DNA from: Phycisphaerae bacterium
Lineage (GTDB): Bacteria; Planctomycetota; Phycisphaerae; UBA1845; CAIVHJ01
DNA: 64,000 nucleotides
Direction: 5' to 3'
Assembly: GCA_022072405.1 (NCBI GenBank)
Contig: JAJVHX010000007.1
Coordinates: forward strand, 1-64,000
The position numbers and the translations under genes were made by a program. Positions 1 through 9,862 of the stretch are shown piece after piece (the stretch's first letter is position 1; every line of letters starts with the position of its first letter). The notes beneath the pieces are model-generated. The model was not told where the DNA came from and ran no database searches. It was given only the letters and a program-made list of their open reading frames with translations.

Positions 1-44
1 TGCTTAATCCACTCACCCGATAATTTGGAAACCTTCTTGGTCAT
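1..44 (-). CDS. 5' end of a protein (MTKKVSKLSGEWIK...), truncated by window edge
   Basis: Reverse strand reads GGAGGCAATTCATC-ATG with an open frame to the window edge; plausible RBS spacing. Confidence 0.35.
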   Translation of the reverse strand, partial: MTKKVSKLSGEWIK

Positions 45-124
45 GATGAATTGCCTCCTTGGGCAATCCATCGGCAATTTGAAGCTTTAAACGACGGCGG
101 GGAAGAAAAAAACTCCCCGACCCC

Positions 125-1072
125 TCAGTTATTTATTACACTCAGCACATCCCGTTCAAATAACTGGATGACAAAGAAATAAGTACAGAAAGTCGCTACC
201 AGTGCAAACAATCCTGCCGACAGCAACATTAACCAGCCACGTTTGATTTGCAGGTACAGCCGTGCACCGATGATGAGGGACGCTATCCAACCGATCGTTA
301 TCGTAACGGAGATCCCTTGATTAATAATAGCAGCCTCTGGAAGTGAATTTCCGGAACGGTTAAACAGAGTATAGGTGGAATAGAACGCCCAATAGAGCCA
401 GTACATTAATCCGAGCCAATATGTTCCGCTTGAATAAATGACCAGACGGACCAGATGGCCTGACTTGATGCGAAAACGCAGTAATGAGCGGTGATAGAAT
501 TGACACCCCAGATAATGAAAAACCAAAAATAAACAGAAGGGTGACGTACCCCATAACCATGGTTCAATATAATCCGGCAGGAAATTGATCATCCACGACA
601 ATTCTCGTAACACATCTTTATTAGCCTGGGCAAATGAAATACTAGAACTGGCGATGGGAAGTAGCACGGATAGTTGAAAAAGCCAATAACCGTAGCCGCT
701 GGCCGACCCGATTACGGGTAGTAGCAGCAAGGAGAGAATTCCATAAACCCAGATCATGACCGGGCGGGGTTCCCATTCGAGTTTGACTTCGCGCCACAGG
801 CGCCAAGGTCGCACAGTGAGCCAGGCAGTACGAACGAAAGAGCGAACCGGGCGTCTGCGCCACTGATATTCAAAAAGTGGCTTGGAGCGTAATTCCCGGG
901 CGGCACGCAACTGGTCCAGGTTGGCGAGCAGACCGCATTCCGGGCAGCGTAGTTGAGGCAAGCCGCGCAGACTGTAACCGCAGCGCGGGCAATTGAATTC
1001 CTCATCAGTAATGGATGGGACGGGTACAACTGTCGTGGAGGCGTTGTCGCCATGAGCGGATGAATTATCCAT
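125..1072 (-). CDS. Multi-TM protein with N-terminal zinc ribbon (CPRCGYSLRGL...CPECG)
   Basis: ORF 315 aa; paired CxxC motifs followed by hydrophobic segments. Confidence 0.75.
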   Translation of the reverse strand: MDNSSAHGDNASTTVVPVPSITDEEFNCPRCGYSLRGLPQLRCPECGLLANLDQLRAARELRSKPLFEYQWRRRPVRSFVRTAWLTVRPWRLWREVKLEWEPRPVMIWVYGILSLLLLPVIGSASGYGYWLFQLSVLLPIASSSISFAQANKDVLRELSWMINFLPDYIEPWLWGTSPFCLFLVFHYLGCQFYHRSLLRFRIKSGHLVRLVIYSSGTYWLGLMYWLYWAFYSTYTLFNRSGNSLPEAAIINQGISVTITIGWIASLIIGARLYLQIKRGWLMLLSAGLFALVATFCTYFFVIQLFERDVLSVINN

Positions 1073-1087
1073 ACTATATATTAGGCT

Positions 1088-2113
1088 TCAGATCGGTCTG
1101 GTTTCGCGGCCATCTTTGAGGGCTTGGCGGCGTTCGCGGTCGAGGTCGTGGTCGATCATCATTTTGACGAGCTGGTCGAAGCTGACTTTGGGCTGCCAGC
1201 CGAGTTCCTGGCGGGCTTTGGTCGGGTCGCCCTGGAGGATATCGACTTCGGTGGGGCGGTAGTAGCGCGGGTCGATCTCGACGAAATCACGATAATCGAG
1301 GCCCACCTCGCGGAAGGCTTTTGCAGCAAATTCGCGCACCGTGTGGGTCTGGCCGGTGGCGATGACGTAATCGCGCGGCTGTGTTTGCTGCATCATCAGC
1401 CACATGGCTTCGACGTAATCACCCGCGTAACCCCAGTCGCGTTTGGCTTCCAGATTACCGAGGTAGAGTTTTTTATCCAGCCCCAGCTTGATCCGCGCCG
1501 CACCACGAGTGATTTTTCGACTGACGAAGGTTTCGCCGCGCCGGGGCGATTCGTGGTTGAATAGGATGCCGTTGACGGCGTAGATGTTATAGGCTTCGCG
1601 GTAGTTGACGGTGATCCAGTAGGCGTAAAGTTTGGCGGCGGCGTAGGGGCTGCGGGGGTAAAACGGGGTTTGCTCGTTCTGCGGGGTTTGCTGCATCCCA
1701 CCGAACAGTTCACTGCTGCTGGCCTGGTAGTATCTGCACTCCAGATGTTCATAGCGGATCGCCTCCAGCAGGCGGAGTGAACCCAGCCCGCCAACATTGG
1801 CGGTATATTCGGGGATATCGAAGCTGACGCGGACGTGCGACTGGGCAGCGAGGTTGTATATTTCGTCGGGGCGGATTTCTGCCACCAGCTTGGCGAGATT
1901 GGATGAATCCGTTACGTCGCCGTAGACCAGGCGGAGTTGTGGATCAGGTTCGTGCGGATCGACAAAGAGGTGGGCGATACGCGGGGTGTTGAAGGTGCTG
2001 GCTCGGCGGATGATGCCGTACACCTCGTAACCCTTCTGCAGCAGCAGTTCGGTCAGATAGGAACCATCCTGACCGGTTATACCGGTGATCAATGCCTTTT
2101 TTCGATTGGCCAT
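1088..2113 (-). CDS. gmd: GDP-mannose 4,6-dehydratase
   Basis: SDR start [41 protein letters not shown] and [19 protein letters not shown] are GMD hallmarks. Confidence 0.96.
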   Translation of the reverse strand: MANRKKALITGITGQDGSYLTELLLQKGYEVYGIIRRASTFNTPRIAHLFVDPHEPDPQLRLVYGDVTDSSNLAKLVAEIRPDEIYNLAAQSHVRVSFDIPEYTANVGGLGSLRLLEAIRYEHLECRYYQASSSELFGGMQQTPQNEQTPFYPRSPYAAAKLYAYWITVNYREAYNIYAVNGILFNHESPRRGETFVSRKITRGAARIKLGLDKKLYLGNLEAKRDWGYAGDYVEAMWLMMQQTQPRDYVIATGQTHTVREFAAKAFREVGLDYRDFVEIDPRYYRPTEVDILQGDPTKARQELGWQPKVSFDQLVKMMIDHDLDRERRQALKDGRETRPI

Positions 2114-2266
2114 GTAACCCTCGCTAAATTAACCACGGAGACACAAAAGTACGGAGAATTCATATAATCTCTGATACTGGTATCGTTTGAATCCAATGCA
2201 TTTCCGGGAGGGTGAAGACCGCTCCCTTACGGTCGCGGCTCGGTGAAACAATACCACTATCTAATC

Positions 2267-2298
2267 TTAAAGAGCCGCGGGTTTATAGCGCGCGAAGC
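2267..2298 (-). repeat. REP-like palindrome, minus orientation
   Basis: agagccgcgggtttatagcgcgcgaag is the reverse complement of the dispersed family. Confidence 0.6.
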
Positions 2299-2354
2299 AT
2301 GGACAGCATGTATCAGCAGTGACTGAGTCAGTTATCATTTTTTTGCCATGCTGC

Positions 2355-3353
2355 TTAAACCGGATCGTGTAAATTAATTTCGTCACGATGTTGCAGATAC
2401 CATTTCAACGTTTGCAGAATACCGTCATCTAGTGAAGTCTGTGCCGTAAATCCGAATTGTTCGCGCGCTTGGGTGGTGTCCAGGCCGCGACGGGGTTGGC
2501 CGTTGGGTTTGCTGATATCCCAGATGATTTTACCGGAAAATCCGCAGTGGCGGGCAATTTTCTCCGCCAGTTCACGGATGGAAATTTCCTGCCCGTTGCC
2601 GAGGTTGACCGGTTCGCTGGAGTCGTAATCTTGAGCGGCGCGGACCAGGCCATCGGCGGCGTCATCGACGTAAAGAAACTCGCGAGTGGCGCTGCCGTCG
2701 CCCCAGAGGGTGATCGAGGGCTGGTTGGCGAAGCTGGCTTCGACACATTTGCGGAGGATGGCAGCCTGGGCGTGTGAACTGCTCCGGCGGAAATCGTCGC
2801 CCGGGCCGTAAAGGTTGGCCAGCAGCAACACCACGGCATTGAAGCCGTACTGCTGCCGGTACGCCGCGGATTGCACGATGAGCATCTTCTTGGCCAAGCC
2901 GTAGGGGGCGTTGGTCTCTTCAGGGTAACCATCCCAGAGTTGACTTTCACGGAAGGGGACCGGGGCGAATTTCGGATAGCTGCAGACCGTACCGCTGGCG
3001 ACAAATTTTTTGAGACCGCGCTGCCGGCCATGCTCCATGAGCAATAAACCCATCATGGCGTTGTCGTAGAAGAATTTGCCGGGGTTGGCCTGGTTGGCCC
3101 CGATGCCGCCGCCGCTGGCTGCCAGATGGATCACGAGATGTGGTTGATAAATATCGTAGAAGCGCTGCACGTCGGTATCGTTCCGCAAGTCGAATTCGCG
3201 CGAACGGGGAATATAATAGCAGCCGGATCTTCCGGGGTTATTGGCATTGCCAGGTTGCAGACCATGCGCCTGCAGTTGGCGCGCGACCGCCTGGCCGAGA
3301 AACCCCGCGCCACCGGTGATGGCGACAACCTGTTGAAGAAGATCAAGACCCAT
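2355..3353 (-). CDS. fcl: GDP-L-fucose synthase / NAD-dependent epimerase
   Basis: ITGGAGFLGQAVARQLQ, AASGGGIGANQANPGKFFYDNAMMGLLLMEHG and downstream partner of gmd. Confidence 0.9.
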   Translation of the reverse strand: MGLDLLQQVVAITGGAGFLGQAVARQLQAHGLQPGNANNPGRSGCYYIPRSREFDLRNDTDVQRFYDIYQPHLVIHLAASGGGIGANQANPGKFFYDNAMMGLLLMEHGRQRGLKKFVASGTVCSYPKFAPVPFRESQLWDGYPEETNAPYGLAKKMLIVQSAAYRQQYGFNAVVLLLANLYGPGDDFRRSSSHAQAAILRKCVEASFANQPSITLWGDGSATREFLYVDDAADGLVRAAQDYDSSEPVNLGNGQEISIRELAEKIARHCGFSGKIIWDISKPNGQPRRGLDTTQAREQFGFTAQTSLDDGILQTLKWYLQHRDEINLHDPV

Positions 3354-3395
3354 AAGTAGATTGTATCATGCCGGCGAAGAATGTTCGCGCGGACG

Positions 3396-4811
3396 TTAAT
3401 GCCCGCGCCTCTTTGAAGAATCGACGATTGTACCTACGGTATCAATGACATACTGTACTTGTTCAGCGCTGACGTTGGGGTTGATGCCGATCATCAAGCC
3501 GCGTTCATGGATGCGATCGGCGACGGGCAGCGGCCAATCGATCCGCCAGTTCGCGGTGCGGGCCACCGGTTGGCGGGCGAGATTGCCGCCGACAATCGGA
3601 CGGGTTTCAATGCGGGCTTGTTCGAGATGCCGGCGAAAGGTGGCGCGGTCGAATGGTGCTTGATCCTTCAGGATCATCCCAAAACCGAAGGCGGAGTGCA
3701 GGTGGTTGGCGGATTCCTGCTGAAAATCAAGGATATCTGAAAATCCGGCCAAGCCGTCGCGTAATTGTTGTCGGACCTGGCGACGCTGCTGAATGTAGGT
3801 GTCGAGTTTGGCGAGTTGAACGAGGCCCAGAGCGGCGTTGATTTCGGTCGGGCGGACGTTGTAACCCTCGGTGACGAAGACCCAGCGGTCATCCATCTGG
3901 CCGGCGAGTCGGGCCAGTTCCGCACGGTCGCTGCGCTCCCGAATCCAGCCGTGGGCTCTGAGCGATTTCAACCGATTCATCAAATCCTCATCCGCACCGC
4001 TTGTGCCCGTCAACGGTTGATCAGCAGGGTTCTGTTGATCGCTGCCGGCAGCCGGCTGCCGGCTGTTGACGCTGACCATGCCGCCTTCGATGGTGGTCAT
4101 GTGGTGCGAAAAGAAAAAGCTGAAGCTGCTGAGTAATCCAAAGGTTCCGACCTTTTGGCCGTTCACCCTGGCGCCATGCGCTTCACAACAATCTTCAACC
4201 ACCCACAAGTTGTGCCGATGAGCAATTTCCATCAGTTCGACTATATGAGCTGGATTACCCAGCAGGTGAACGATGACGATGCCGCGTGTGCGAGGGGTGA
4301 GCGCTTGTCGGACGCGTTGCGGATCGAGGTTGAAGGTGTGCGGATCGACATCGACCAGCACCGGCACGCCGCCCGCCTGGCGGATCGGGTGGATCGTCGT
4401 GGACCAGGTGACGGCGGGAACGATCACTTCATCACCGGGGTTGAACTGATATTGATCATTCGCGCGGGCTGAAGCTTGCGGCTCATGGTTGTTATCTACG
4501 GAAACATCCGGTTGGGCGAGTGCGGCGAGGGCCAGCAGGTTGGCGCTGGATCCGGAATTGACCATCACACTACCGGCAGCACCGAGATAGTGACTCCAGG
4601 CCTGTTCGAAGGTGTGGGTACGAACACCCATCGTAAACTTGCCGCTGAGCAGTACTTCAACTGCGGCAGCGAGTTCATCCGCATCAATGGTGTTGGTCGC
4701 CAGAGGCCAGCTGTTGGAGTTGAGCGGTGATGTGGCGGCGGCGGCGTAGACCCGCACCTGCTGGAGGATCTGCTGCTGCCACTGTTGCACATGCTCATTC
4801 ATGCCCGCCAT
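3396..4811 (-). CDS. DegT/DnrJ/EryC1/StrS aminotransferase (sugar aminotransferase)
   Basis: GDEVIVPAVTWSTTIHPIRQAGGVPVLVDVDPHTFNLDP, VVEDCCEAHGA, SFFFSHHMTTIEGGMV. Confidence 0.92.
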   Translation of the reverse strand: MAGMNEHVQQWQQQILQQVRVYAAAATSPLNSNSWPLATNTIDADELAAAVEVLLSGKFTMGVRTHTFEQAWSHYLGAAGSVMVNSGSSANLLALAALAQPDVSVDNNHEPQASARANDQYQFNPGDEVIVPAVTWSTTIHPIRQAGGVPVLVDVDPHTFNLDPQRVRQALTPRTRGIVIVHLLGNPAHIVELMEIAHRHNLWVVEDCCEAHGARVNGQKVGTFGLLSSFSFFFSHHMTTIEGGMVSVNSRQPAAGSDQQNPADQPLTGTSGADEDLMNRLKSLRAHGWIRERSDRAELARLAGQMDDRWVFVTEGYNVRPTEINAALGLVQLAKLDTYIQQRRQVRQQLRDGLAGFSDILDFQQESANHLHSAFGFGMILKDQAPFDRATFRRHLEQARIETRPIVGGNLARQPVARTANWRIDWPLPVADRIHERGLMIGINPNVSAEQVQYVIDTVGTIVDSSKRRGH

Positions 4812-4873
4812 TGAACCACCAAGTCACCCACGCGCCAAGGGAAATAGAAAATGGAAAATTGAAAAACCGGAAA

Positions 4874-5578
4874 TCATTTATTTGCTTTGTTGAAGTGCTG
4901 GCCCAGGAAGAGTTCACGCAGGTAGAGTTTGACAAAGCGCAGCCCGGTGGGGATGGAGTGGGCTTTGCTCTGGCCGCCGATGCGGGCCCCTTCGGTGGTG
5001 GGGAATTCTGCGATGTACAGGCGGCGCTTGAAGGCCCGGATCGAGCTTTGATACTCGATGGTGTAGCCCGGTCCGTCGGGGCGCAGTTGCTCCCAGGCGT
5101 TTCGCGTGATGGCGCGATAGCCGTTGATCGTGTCGGTGATGAACGGGCGGCGATTCCAGGTCAGGTTGGCCATGATGCCGAAGGCCTGGTTGGCCCACTT
5201 GCGCCATTTGAACCGTTGATGATCCTCTTCGTTGCGGGCGCCCTTCATCATCCTTGAGGCGATCACCATGTCATAGCCCTGTTCGAGCAGCGGGCGGAAT
5301 TTGGGTATGTCGGCGGGGTCTTCATTGCCGTCGGGGCTGAAAAAAATCAGAGCGTCGCCGGTGGCGGTGGCGAAGGCGATGCGGAAGGCTTCACCGCGCC
5401 CGCGCGAGGTCTGCTCGACGACCCGGAAATGGTGCCGGGCGTAGAATTCGCGCGTGCCGTCGGTCGATCCGCCATCGACGGCGAAAGCTTCATCGACACT
5501 ATCCAGCGGTACTTTCTCGAGTAGCGCCCGCACGCCGTCGATCTCGTTAAAGGTCAGCAGCACCAGTGATATTTTCAT
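4874..5578 (-). CDS. Family 2 glycosyltransferase (DPM1-like)
   Basis: SLVLLTFNEIDGVRALLEKVP...AVDGGSTDGT...FFSPDGNEDPADIPKF. Confidence 0.88.
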   Translation of the reverse strand: MKISLVLLTFNEIDGVRALLEKVPLDSVDEAFAVDGGSTDGTREFYARHHFRVVEQTSRGRGEAFRIAFATATGDALIFFSPDGNEDPADIPKFRPLLEQGYDMVIASRMMKGARNEEDHQRFKWRKWANQAFGIMANLTWNRRPFITDTINGYRAITRNAWEQLRPDGPGYTIEYQSSIRAFKRRLYIAEFPTTEGARIGGQSKAHSIPTGLRFVKLYLRELFLGQHFNKANK

Positions 5579-5760
5579 GGGACCCTATTCCTCAGTTGCG
5601 ATTTATTATCGACCGGATAGTCAGTGATGATTGACGTAAATTGAGATGAAGGTGTTGCAATCTGCAGACACCCGGCTGAGCCGCTATATCGTCATTACCG
5701 GGACGGGTACAATAGCTGCGAATGAGGATGATGATGTTGTTACTTGCAGGGAGATCGTGA

Positions 5761-6092
5761 TGAAGACGGTGGTGATTATTCGGCAGGCGGGGATGGGGTT
5801 GGGCAGCGACGAACTGGGGCAGAAGATTCTGGCGACATTTCTGGGGAAATGCAGCGCCCTGGCGGGGTTGTGCGCCATATTATTTTATAACGGCGGCGTG
5901 CAGTTGCTGGCGGAGGGTTCGACGCTTTTGCCTGTGCTGTCCGCCTTGCAGGAGCGCGGGATCGATCTATTGGCCTGCGGCAGCTGTGTTGATTACTTCA
6001 ATCTGCGCGACCACCTCCGTGTCGGGCAGGTCAAGGGCATGGATGACCTGCTGGTCGAAATGAATCGGGCCGACAAAGTAATCACGCTGTAG
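5761..6092 (+). CDS. DsrE-family sulfurtransferase-like protein (YedF C-terminal-like)
   Basis: MKTVVIIRQAGMGLGSDELGQKILATFLG...FYNGGVQLLAEGS...GIDLLACGSCVDYF; ATG at 5761 preferred over ORF start. Confidence 0.7.
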
Positions 6093-6137
6093 GTGACGTC
6101 GTTCGTCACTTGTGATTCGCGGCTCGTGGGCCTTATT

Positions 6138-6162
6138 GAGCCGCGAACGCTCGCGGGCGGGT
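6138..6162 (-). repeat. Degenerate REP-like palindrome
   Basis: gagccgcgaacgctcgcggg, related to the family in reverse orientation. Confidence 0.4.
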
Positions 6163-6775
6163 GATACAACAGGTAACGGGGAACAGCAGTAAAGGACTTG
6201 AATCGGTGCTACCGGCTGCTTCCATCCGGGTGATCGATCCACGGAACTACTGGACCTGGTCGGAATTGTTTGGCAGCGGTATAGGTGTTGGGTTGATCAA
6301 CTACCTGCCCAGCCTATTCGGCGGTGTCATTCTGGTTAGCGGAGTGATATTTGGATTGTTGCTTATCGTACTTTTCCCAGTCATTTTCATTGGTTTTGTT
6401 TCCTCTAAAATCCGTGATTGGTGTAGTGCTTATTTACTCGGGATAGGTATTGGTACTGCGTATCTTGTACCCGCGCTACTGTTGTTTCTACTCCAGATTG
6501 TGATTGAAATGAAACTCGCCTGGCTACTGGTTTTGTTAATAGCTATTGCAGTTATTGCCCAGATCCCCGGAGTGATAGCAAGTGGGGTTTGGTATGTTGT
6601 GTATCGTCTGGGACCGCCGCGCATCATTCAGGATGGGACACGGTGTCCGGGGTGTGGCTATTCGCTGGTTGGGAATCAATCAATGGTTTGCCCGGAATGC
6701 GGGCGAGCGTACACTTTTACGGAACTGGGGGTGACCGCCGAGAAATTTATCGAAACTGGTCGATCAACGGTATAG
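6161..6775 (+). CDS. Multi-TM protein with C-terminal zinc ribbon (CPGCGYSLVG...CPECGRAYTFTELGVT)
   Basis: ORF 204 aa; hydrophobic helices plus CxxC pair; tandem paralog downstream. Confidence 0.75.
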   Translation: MIQQVTGNSSKGLESVLPAASIRVIDPRNYWTWSELFGSGIGVGLINYLPSLFGGVILVSGVIFGLLLIVLFPVIFIGFVSSKIRDWCSAYLLGIGIGTAYLVPALLLFLLQIVIEMKLAWLLVLLIAIAVIAQIPGVIASGVWYVVYRLGPPRIIQDGTRCPGCGYSLVGNQSMVCPECGRAYTFTELGVTAEKFIETGRSTV

Positions 6776-6792
6776 CCATACAGGATTGATTC

Positions 6793-7431
6793 ATGTCTCA
6801 TCAATTTCTACAGCCGGAAGAAATCATCTCATTACGCAAACTGATTATCAATTCAGTGCTGGTTGGAATGGCCGCTTCGGTGGCGTTATGGTTATTTCTT
6901 GTACCCTTGATGCTGCTGGTAATGAGTTGGGGGAAGCTGTTTGCCGGCGTAACCTATATGGTTCTGGGGATATTTATTCTCTCCTGGTTGACAGCAATTA
7001 TCATAGCTGACAGACGGTTTCACTTTCAGATCATCACCGGTCCTCGTGCTGCTTGGGTTGGAGCCACAGTGGGTGCAGCGGCCAACCTGTTACCTTTAAT
7101 ACGATTATTATGGGTCAAGGGGCCCACATTATATAAAATGCAATATTTCAGTATCTGGGCGATTAGTATTGCGGTGGCGGCGTATCTGACTTGGCAAATC
7201 TGGGTTATCCGAAATAACCTGGGAGCGCGTACTGTTATAACGACTCAGCCGGAATGCCCATGTTGTGGATATCAGTTGATTGGTAACAGGAGCAAAGTTT
7301 GTCCGGAATGCGGGCGAGCGTACAGTTACTCAGAGCTGGGGGTGACTGCTGAGGAGTTTGAGAAAAGGACGAGAGATCAAGGGGAACAGGCAAGAGGCAA
7401 CCGACCGATGACGATTGAGCAGCAGAAGTAG
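6793..7431 (+). CDS. Multi-TM protein with C-terminal zinc ribbon (CPCCGYQLIG...CPECGRAYSYSELGVTAEEF)
   Basis: ORF 212 aa; near-identical ribbon to preceding ORF. Confidence 0.75.
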   Translation: MSHQFLQPEEIISLRKLIINSVLVGMAASVALWLFLVPLMLLVMSWGKLFAGVTYMVLGIFILSWLTAIIIADRRFHFQIITGPRAAWVGATVGAAANLLPLIRLLWVKGPTLYKMQYFSIWAISIAVAAYLTWQIWVIRNNLGARTVITTQPECPCCGYQLIGNRSKVCPECGRAYSYSELGVTAEEFEKRTRDQGEQARGNRPMTIEQQK

Positions 7432-7460
7432 AGCTGGTTTCAAAATCACCGATTAAGGCT

Positions 7461-7494
7461 TCGCGCGGGCTCAAGCCCGCGGCTCATTGAATTA
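7461..7494 (+). repeat. REP-like palindrome
   Basis: tcgcgcgggctcaagcccgcggctcattgaatta. Confidence 0.8.
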
Positions 7495-7532
7495 TGAAAT
7501 CACTTCCAATGTGTCGTCACCCCAACGGGTGT

Positions 7533-7566
7533 TGCGCGGGCTTAAGCCTGCGGCTCCTTGAATTAT
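7533..7566 (+). repeat. REP-like palindrome
   Basis: tgcgcgggcttaagcctgcggctccttgaattat, second copy in tandem. Confidence 0.8.
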
Positions 7567-7635
7567 GGTACTACCATCAGTCTGAAGTCTGATACATGAA
7601 CTATATTTCGACATGGGTCAATCGCCATTCGACAT

Positions 7636-8961
7636 TTATCTGATTTTTTCGCCGGCGACGTAGAGTTGGTGCAGGCGGCATTGGCCGCTGAGCAGGGCGT
7701 CGGCGGGAGTGTCGAATTCTTCATCATCGGGCAGTTGGAAAATAGCCAGGTCGGCGGTTTTGCCGGGTTCCAGCGAGCCGATCTGTTGAGCGAGTCCAAG
7801 AGCACGGGCGCCGTTAATCGTGCCCAGTTGCAGAATCAGCTCCGGCGGCAATTCCGGATGCTGTTCATGCAGATTGATCATCTCCTCAAGAATGCTGAGG
7901 CTGGGGCTGCTGGCCAGGCTGTCGGTGCCCAGGCAGATATTCACGCCGCCGCCCAGCAGCTCCGCCAGCGGATAGGGTTCATGCTGAAAGTGCTGATGAG
8001 TGCGCGGACAGTAAGCGACGCTAGTTCCCGTGGCACAGAGCAGGTCGATCTCCTCGTGATCCACATAGTTGCCATGGGCCACCAGACAATCCGGCCCCAA
8101 TAATCCCATCTGACACAACCAGCGGATCGGCGTGATACCGGGGATCGGAATCCGCTCGTCCCAGATGCCCAGTGTTTCCAGCATTTCACGAAAGCGCCCC
8201 AGTCCGGTCTGGAGGAACTGGATTTCCTCGATCGTTTCCGCCAGATGAGTACAGACCGGCAGATCATGCTCGCGGGCATGGTAGATCACTTTTTTGAAAC
8301 CGTTTTCCTCGACCGAATAGGGCGCGTGGGGTGACAAGCCGGTGATGAGGTGCGGAGAGTTGTACCGGGTATCGGCGGCGATGCGTAGACGATCGTCGAT
8401 CAGGTGGCGCCGCCGGCCGATGCCGATCACCTCGCCAAAAGAAACGACCCGCAGCGGACCGTTGGTCAGCAGTGGGCGGGTCAGGTGGCAGAGGCGGCTG
8501 ATATCGCCGACCGTCGTGACGCCAGCCTGTAACGATTGTTCAACACCGCGCTGAACCGCTTCCACGGTGAGTTGTTCGAGTTCCGTCTGGCTGAGCTGCT
8601 GCTGCAGGGCGACGACGCGCAGCAGCCATTCCGGCAGATCGCGCGGCTGTTGCCACTCGCCCTGCAGATGCGAGAGTTCGAGATGGGTATGGGCATTAAT
8701 CAACCCAGGCAAAATGATGGCCCGGTCAAGCACTTGCACGGTTTCGACGGTAGCGGGCAGCGGTTGTGGTCCGAGATAGTTTATCCCTGAACCCTTGATC
8801 TGAATAAAGCCATCAGCGATGGCTGGGGTGGTTATGGGTACGATCCAGGGGGCGGATAAAATCATGGCACTATCCGATAAACTCACCGACTTTCGATAAT
8901 ACCCCGACACGGGGAGCCGGTGATGAGGGGGCATGATCGCCGATTCACTCACTTTCGCCAA
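7636..8961 (-). CDS. Amidohydrolase family protein (aminofutalosine/cytosine deaminase-like)
   Basis: ILPGLINAHTHLELSHLQG, HLAET, LVAHGNYVD, LGTDSLASSPSLSILEEM, GTINGARALGL metal-site and fold motifs. Confidence 0.88.
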   Translation of the reverse strand: MAKVSESAIMPPHHRLPVSGYYRKSVSLSDSAMILSAPWIVPITTPAIADGFIQIKGSGINYLGPQPLPATVETVQVLDRAIILPGLINAHTHLELSHLQGEWQQPRDLPEWLLRVVALQQQLSQTELEQLTVEAVQRGVEQSLQAGVTTVGDISRLCHLTRPLLTNGPLRVVSFGEVIGIGRRRHLIDDRLRIAADTRYNSPHLITGLSPHAPYSVEENGFKKVIYHAREHDLPVCTHLAETIEEIQFLQTGLGRFREMLETLGIWDERIPIPGITPIRWLCQMGLLGPDCLVAHGNYVDHEEIDLLCATGTSVAYCPRTHQHFQHEPYPLAELLGGGVNICLGTDSLASSPSLSILEEMINLHEQHPELPPELILQLGTINGARALGLAQQIGSLEPGKTADLAIFQLPDDEEFDTPADALLSGQCRLHQLYVAGEKIR

Positions 8962-9059
8962 GCATCAATATCGGACTTGAAATTGGGTTGAATCGCCGGG
9001 CAGGTATTTTACACTTAATCTCGTGGGGGTATTTGGACAATTGCTAGGGGGGTAAACTC

Positions 9060-9611
9060 ATGTCCAGCATCGGGGCCGGAAGCATAGCGGGCACAAACGC
9101 TGCGCTGACCGCCCACTACCTGCAAGGAACACAACGCGATCTGCAGGCAGCCGGTCAACAGCTCACACGTCAGAGCGCCAAAACACCGCAGAGTTCAACA
9201 GACAGCCGACAACCGATCTATGGCGCCGGGTCGGAATTTGCACTGGTGGTCACCGAGTATGCGGATCAGGCCGACCAGTTGCAGAAGGATTTTGAGAAGC
9301 GTCGCCAGGAACGCCAGGCGGAACTGGAACAGCAGGCTCGCGAACTGGCCAAGGCGGAAGCCGCCAGCAGGTTCAAGCAGCCGGACGCGCCAGACGCTAA
9401 AGAAAGTGACGCTGCTCAGGATGATGAATCTGCCGAACAGTCGATTCTGAAATCGCTTTCCGGGCCGGAAGCTTCCCAAGCGAGCGAGTCGAAATCGGCG
9501 CTGAAGCAGCTCGATCCACAGGCCAAGGCGCCATCGAGTCGGAGCCTATCCGCGCTGGCGGAAGAACCGGAGTCGATGCTGCGGTTCGGTCATCTGGATG
9601 TGGTGGCGTAG
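9060..9611 (+). CDS. Hypothetical A/Q/E-rich protein
   Basis: ORF 183 aa in an intergenic space with no competing frame. Confidence 0.5.
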   Translation: MSSIGAGSIAGTNAALTAHYLQGTQRDLQAAGQQLTRQSAKTPQSSTDSRQPIYGAGSEFALVVTEYADQADQLQKDFEKRRQERQAELEQQARELAKAEAASRFKQPDAPDAKESDAAQDDESAEQSILKSLSGPEASQASESKSALKQLDPQAKAPSSRSLSALAEEPESMLRFGHLDVVA

Positions 9612-9749
9612 TCGCTGACGCCTGATGATTTTACCTGCCGGATCACCCGCACAGATCGGGTCTGTCTCCATTTTTACCCCACAAATTCAGTATACTTTTT
9701 ATGTTAGCGGATTAGGGTGGGCCACTGCCATATCAACAGTGGTCAAAGA

Positions 9750-9780
9750 CCGCACGGCTCACAGAGCCGTGGCACACCCA
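9750..9780 (+). repeat. Hairpin core shared with MITE-like elements at 16.1 and 30.8 kb
   Basis: ccgcacggctcacagagccgtggcacaccc; nearby agcggatta at 9706 resembles the element terminus. Confidence 0.6.
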
Positions 9781-9862
9781 TCCTATCACTCCAGTCGGTT
9801 CGCTATGCCAGTCTGCGAGCATACACCCTCCGGCAGGCGGCTCTTTGATTATGAGAATCCCA

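Noticed and set aside
7461-7566. Tandem palindromes considered as a CRISPR array
   Set aside because: Only two units, no uniform spacers, no cas genes, and the same unit is dispersed singly across the window.
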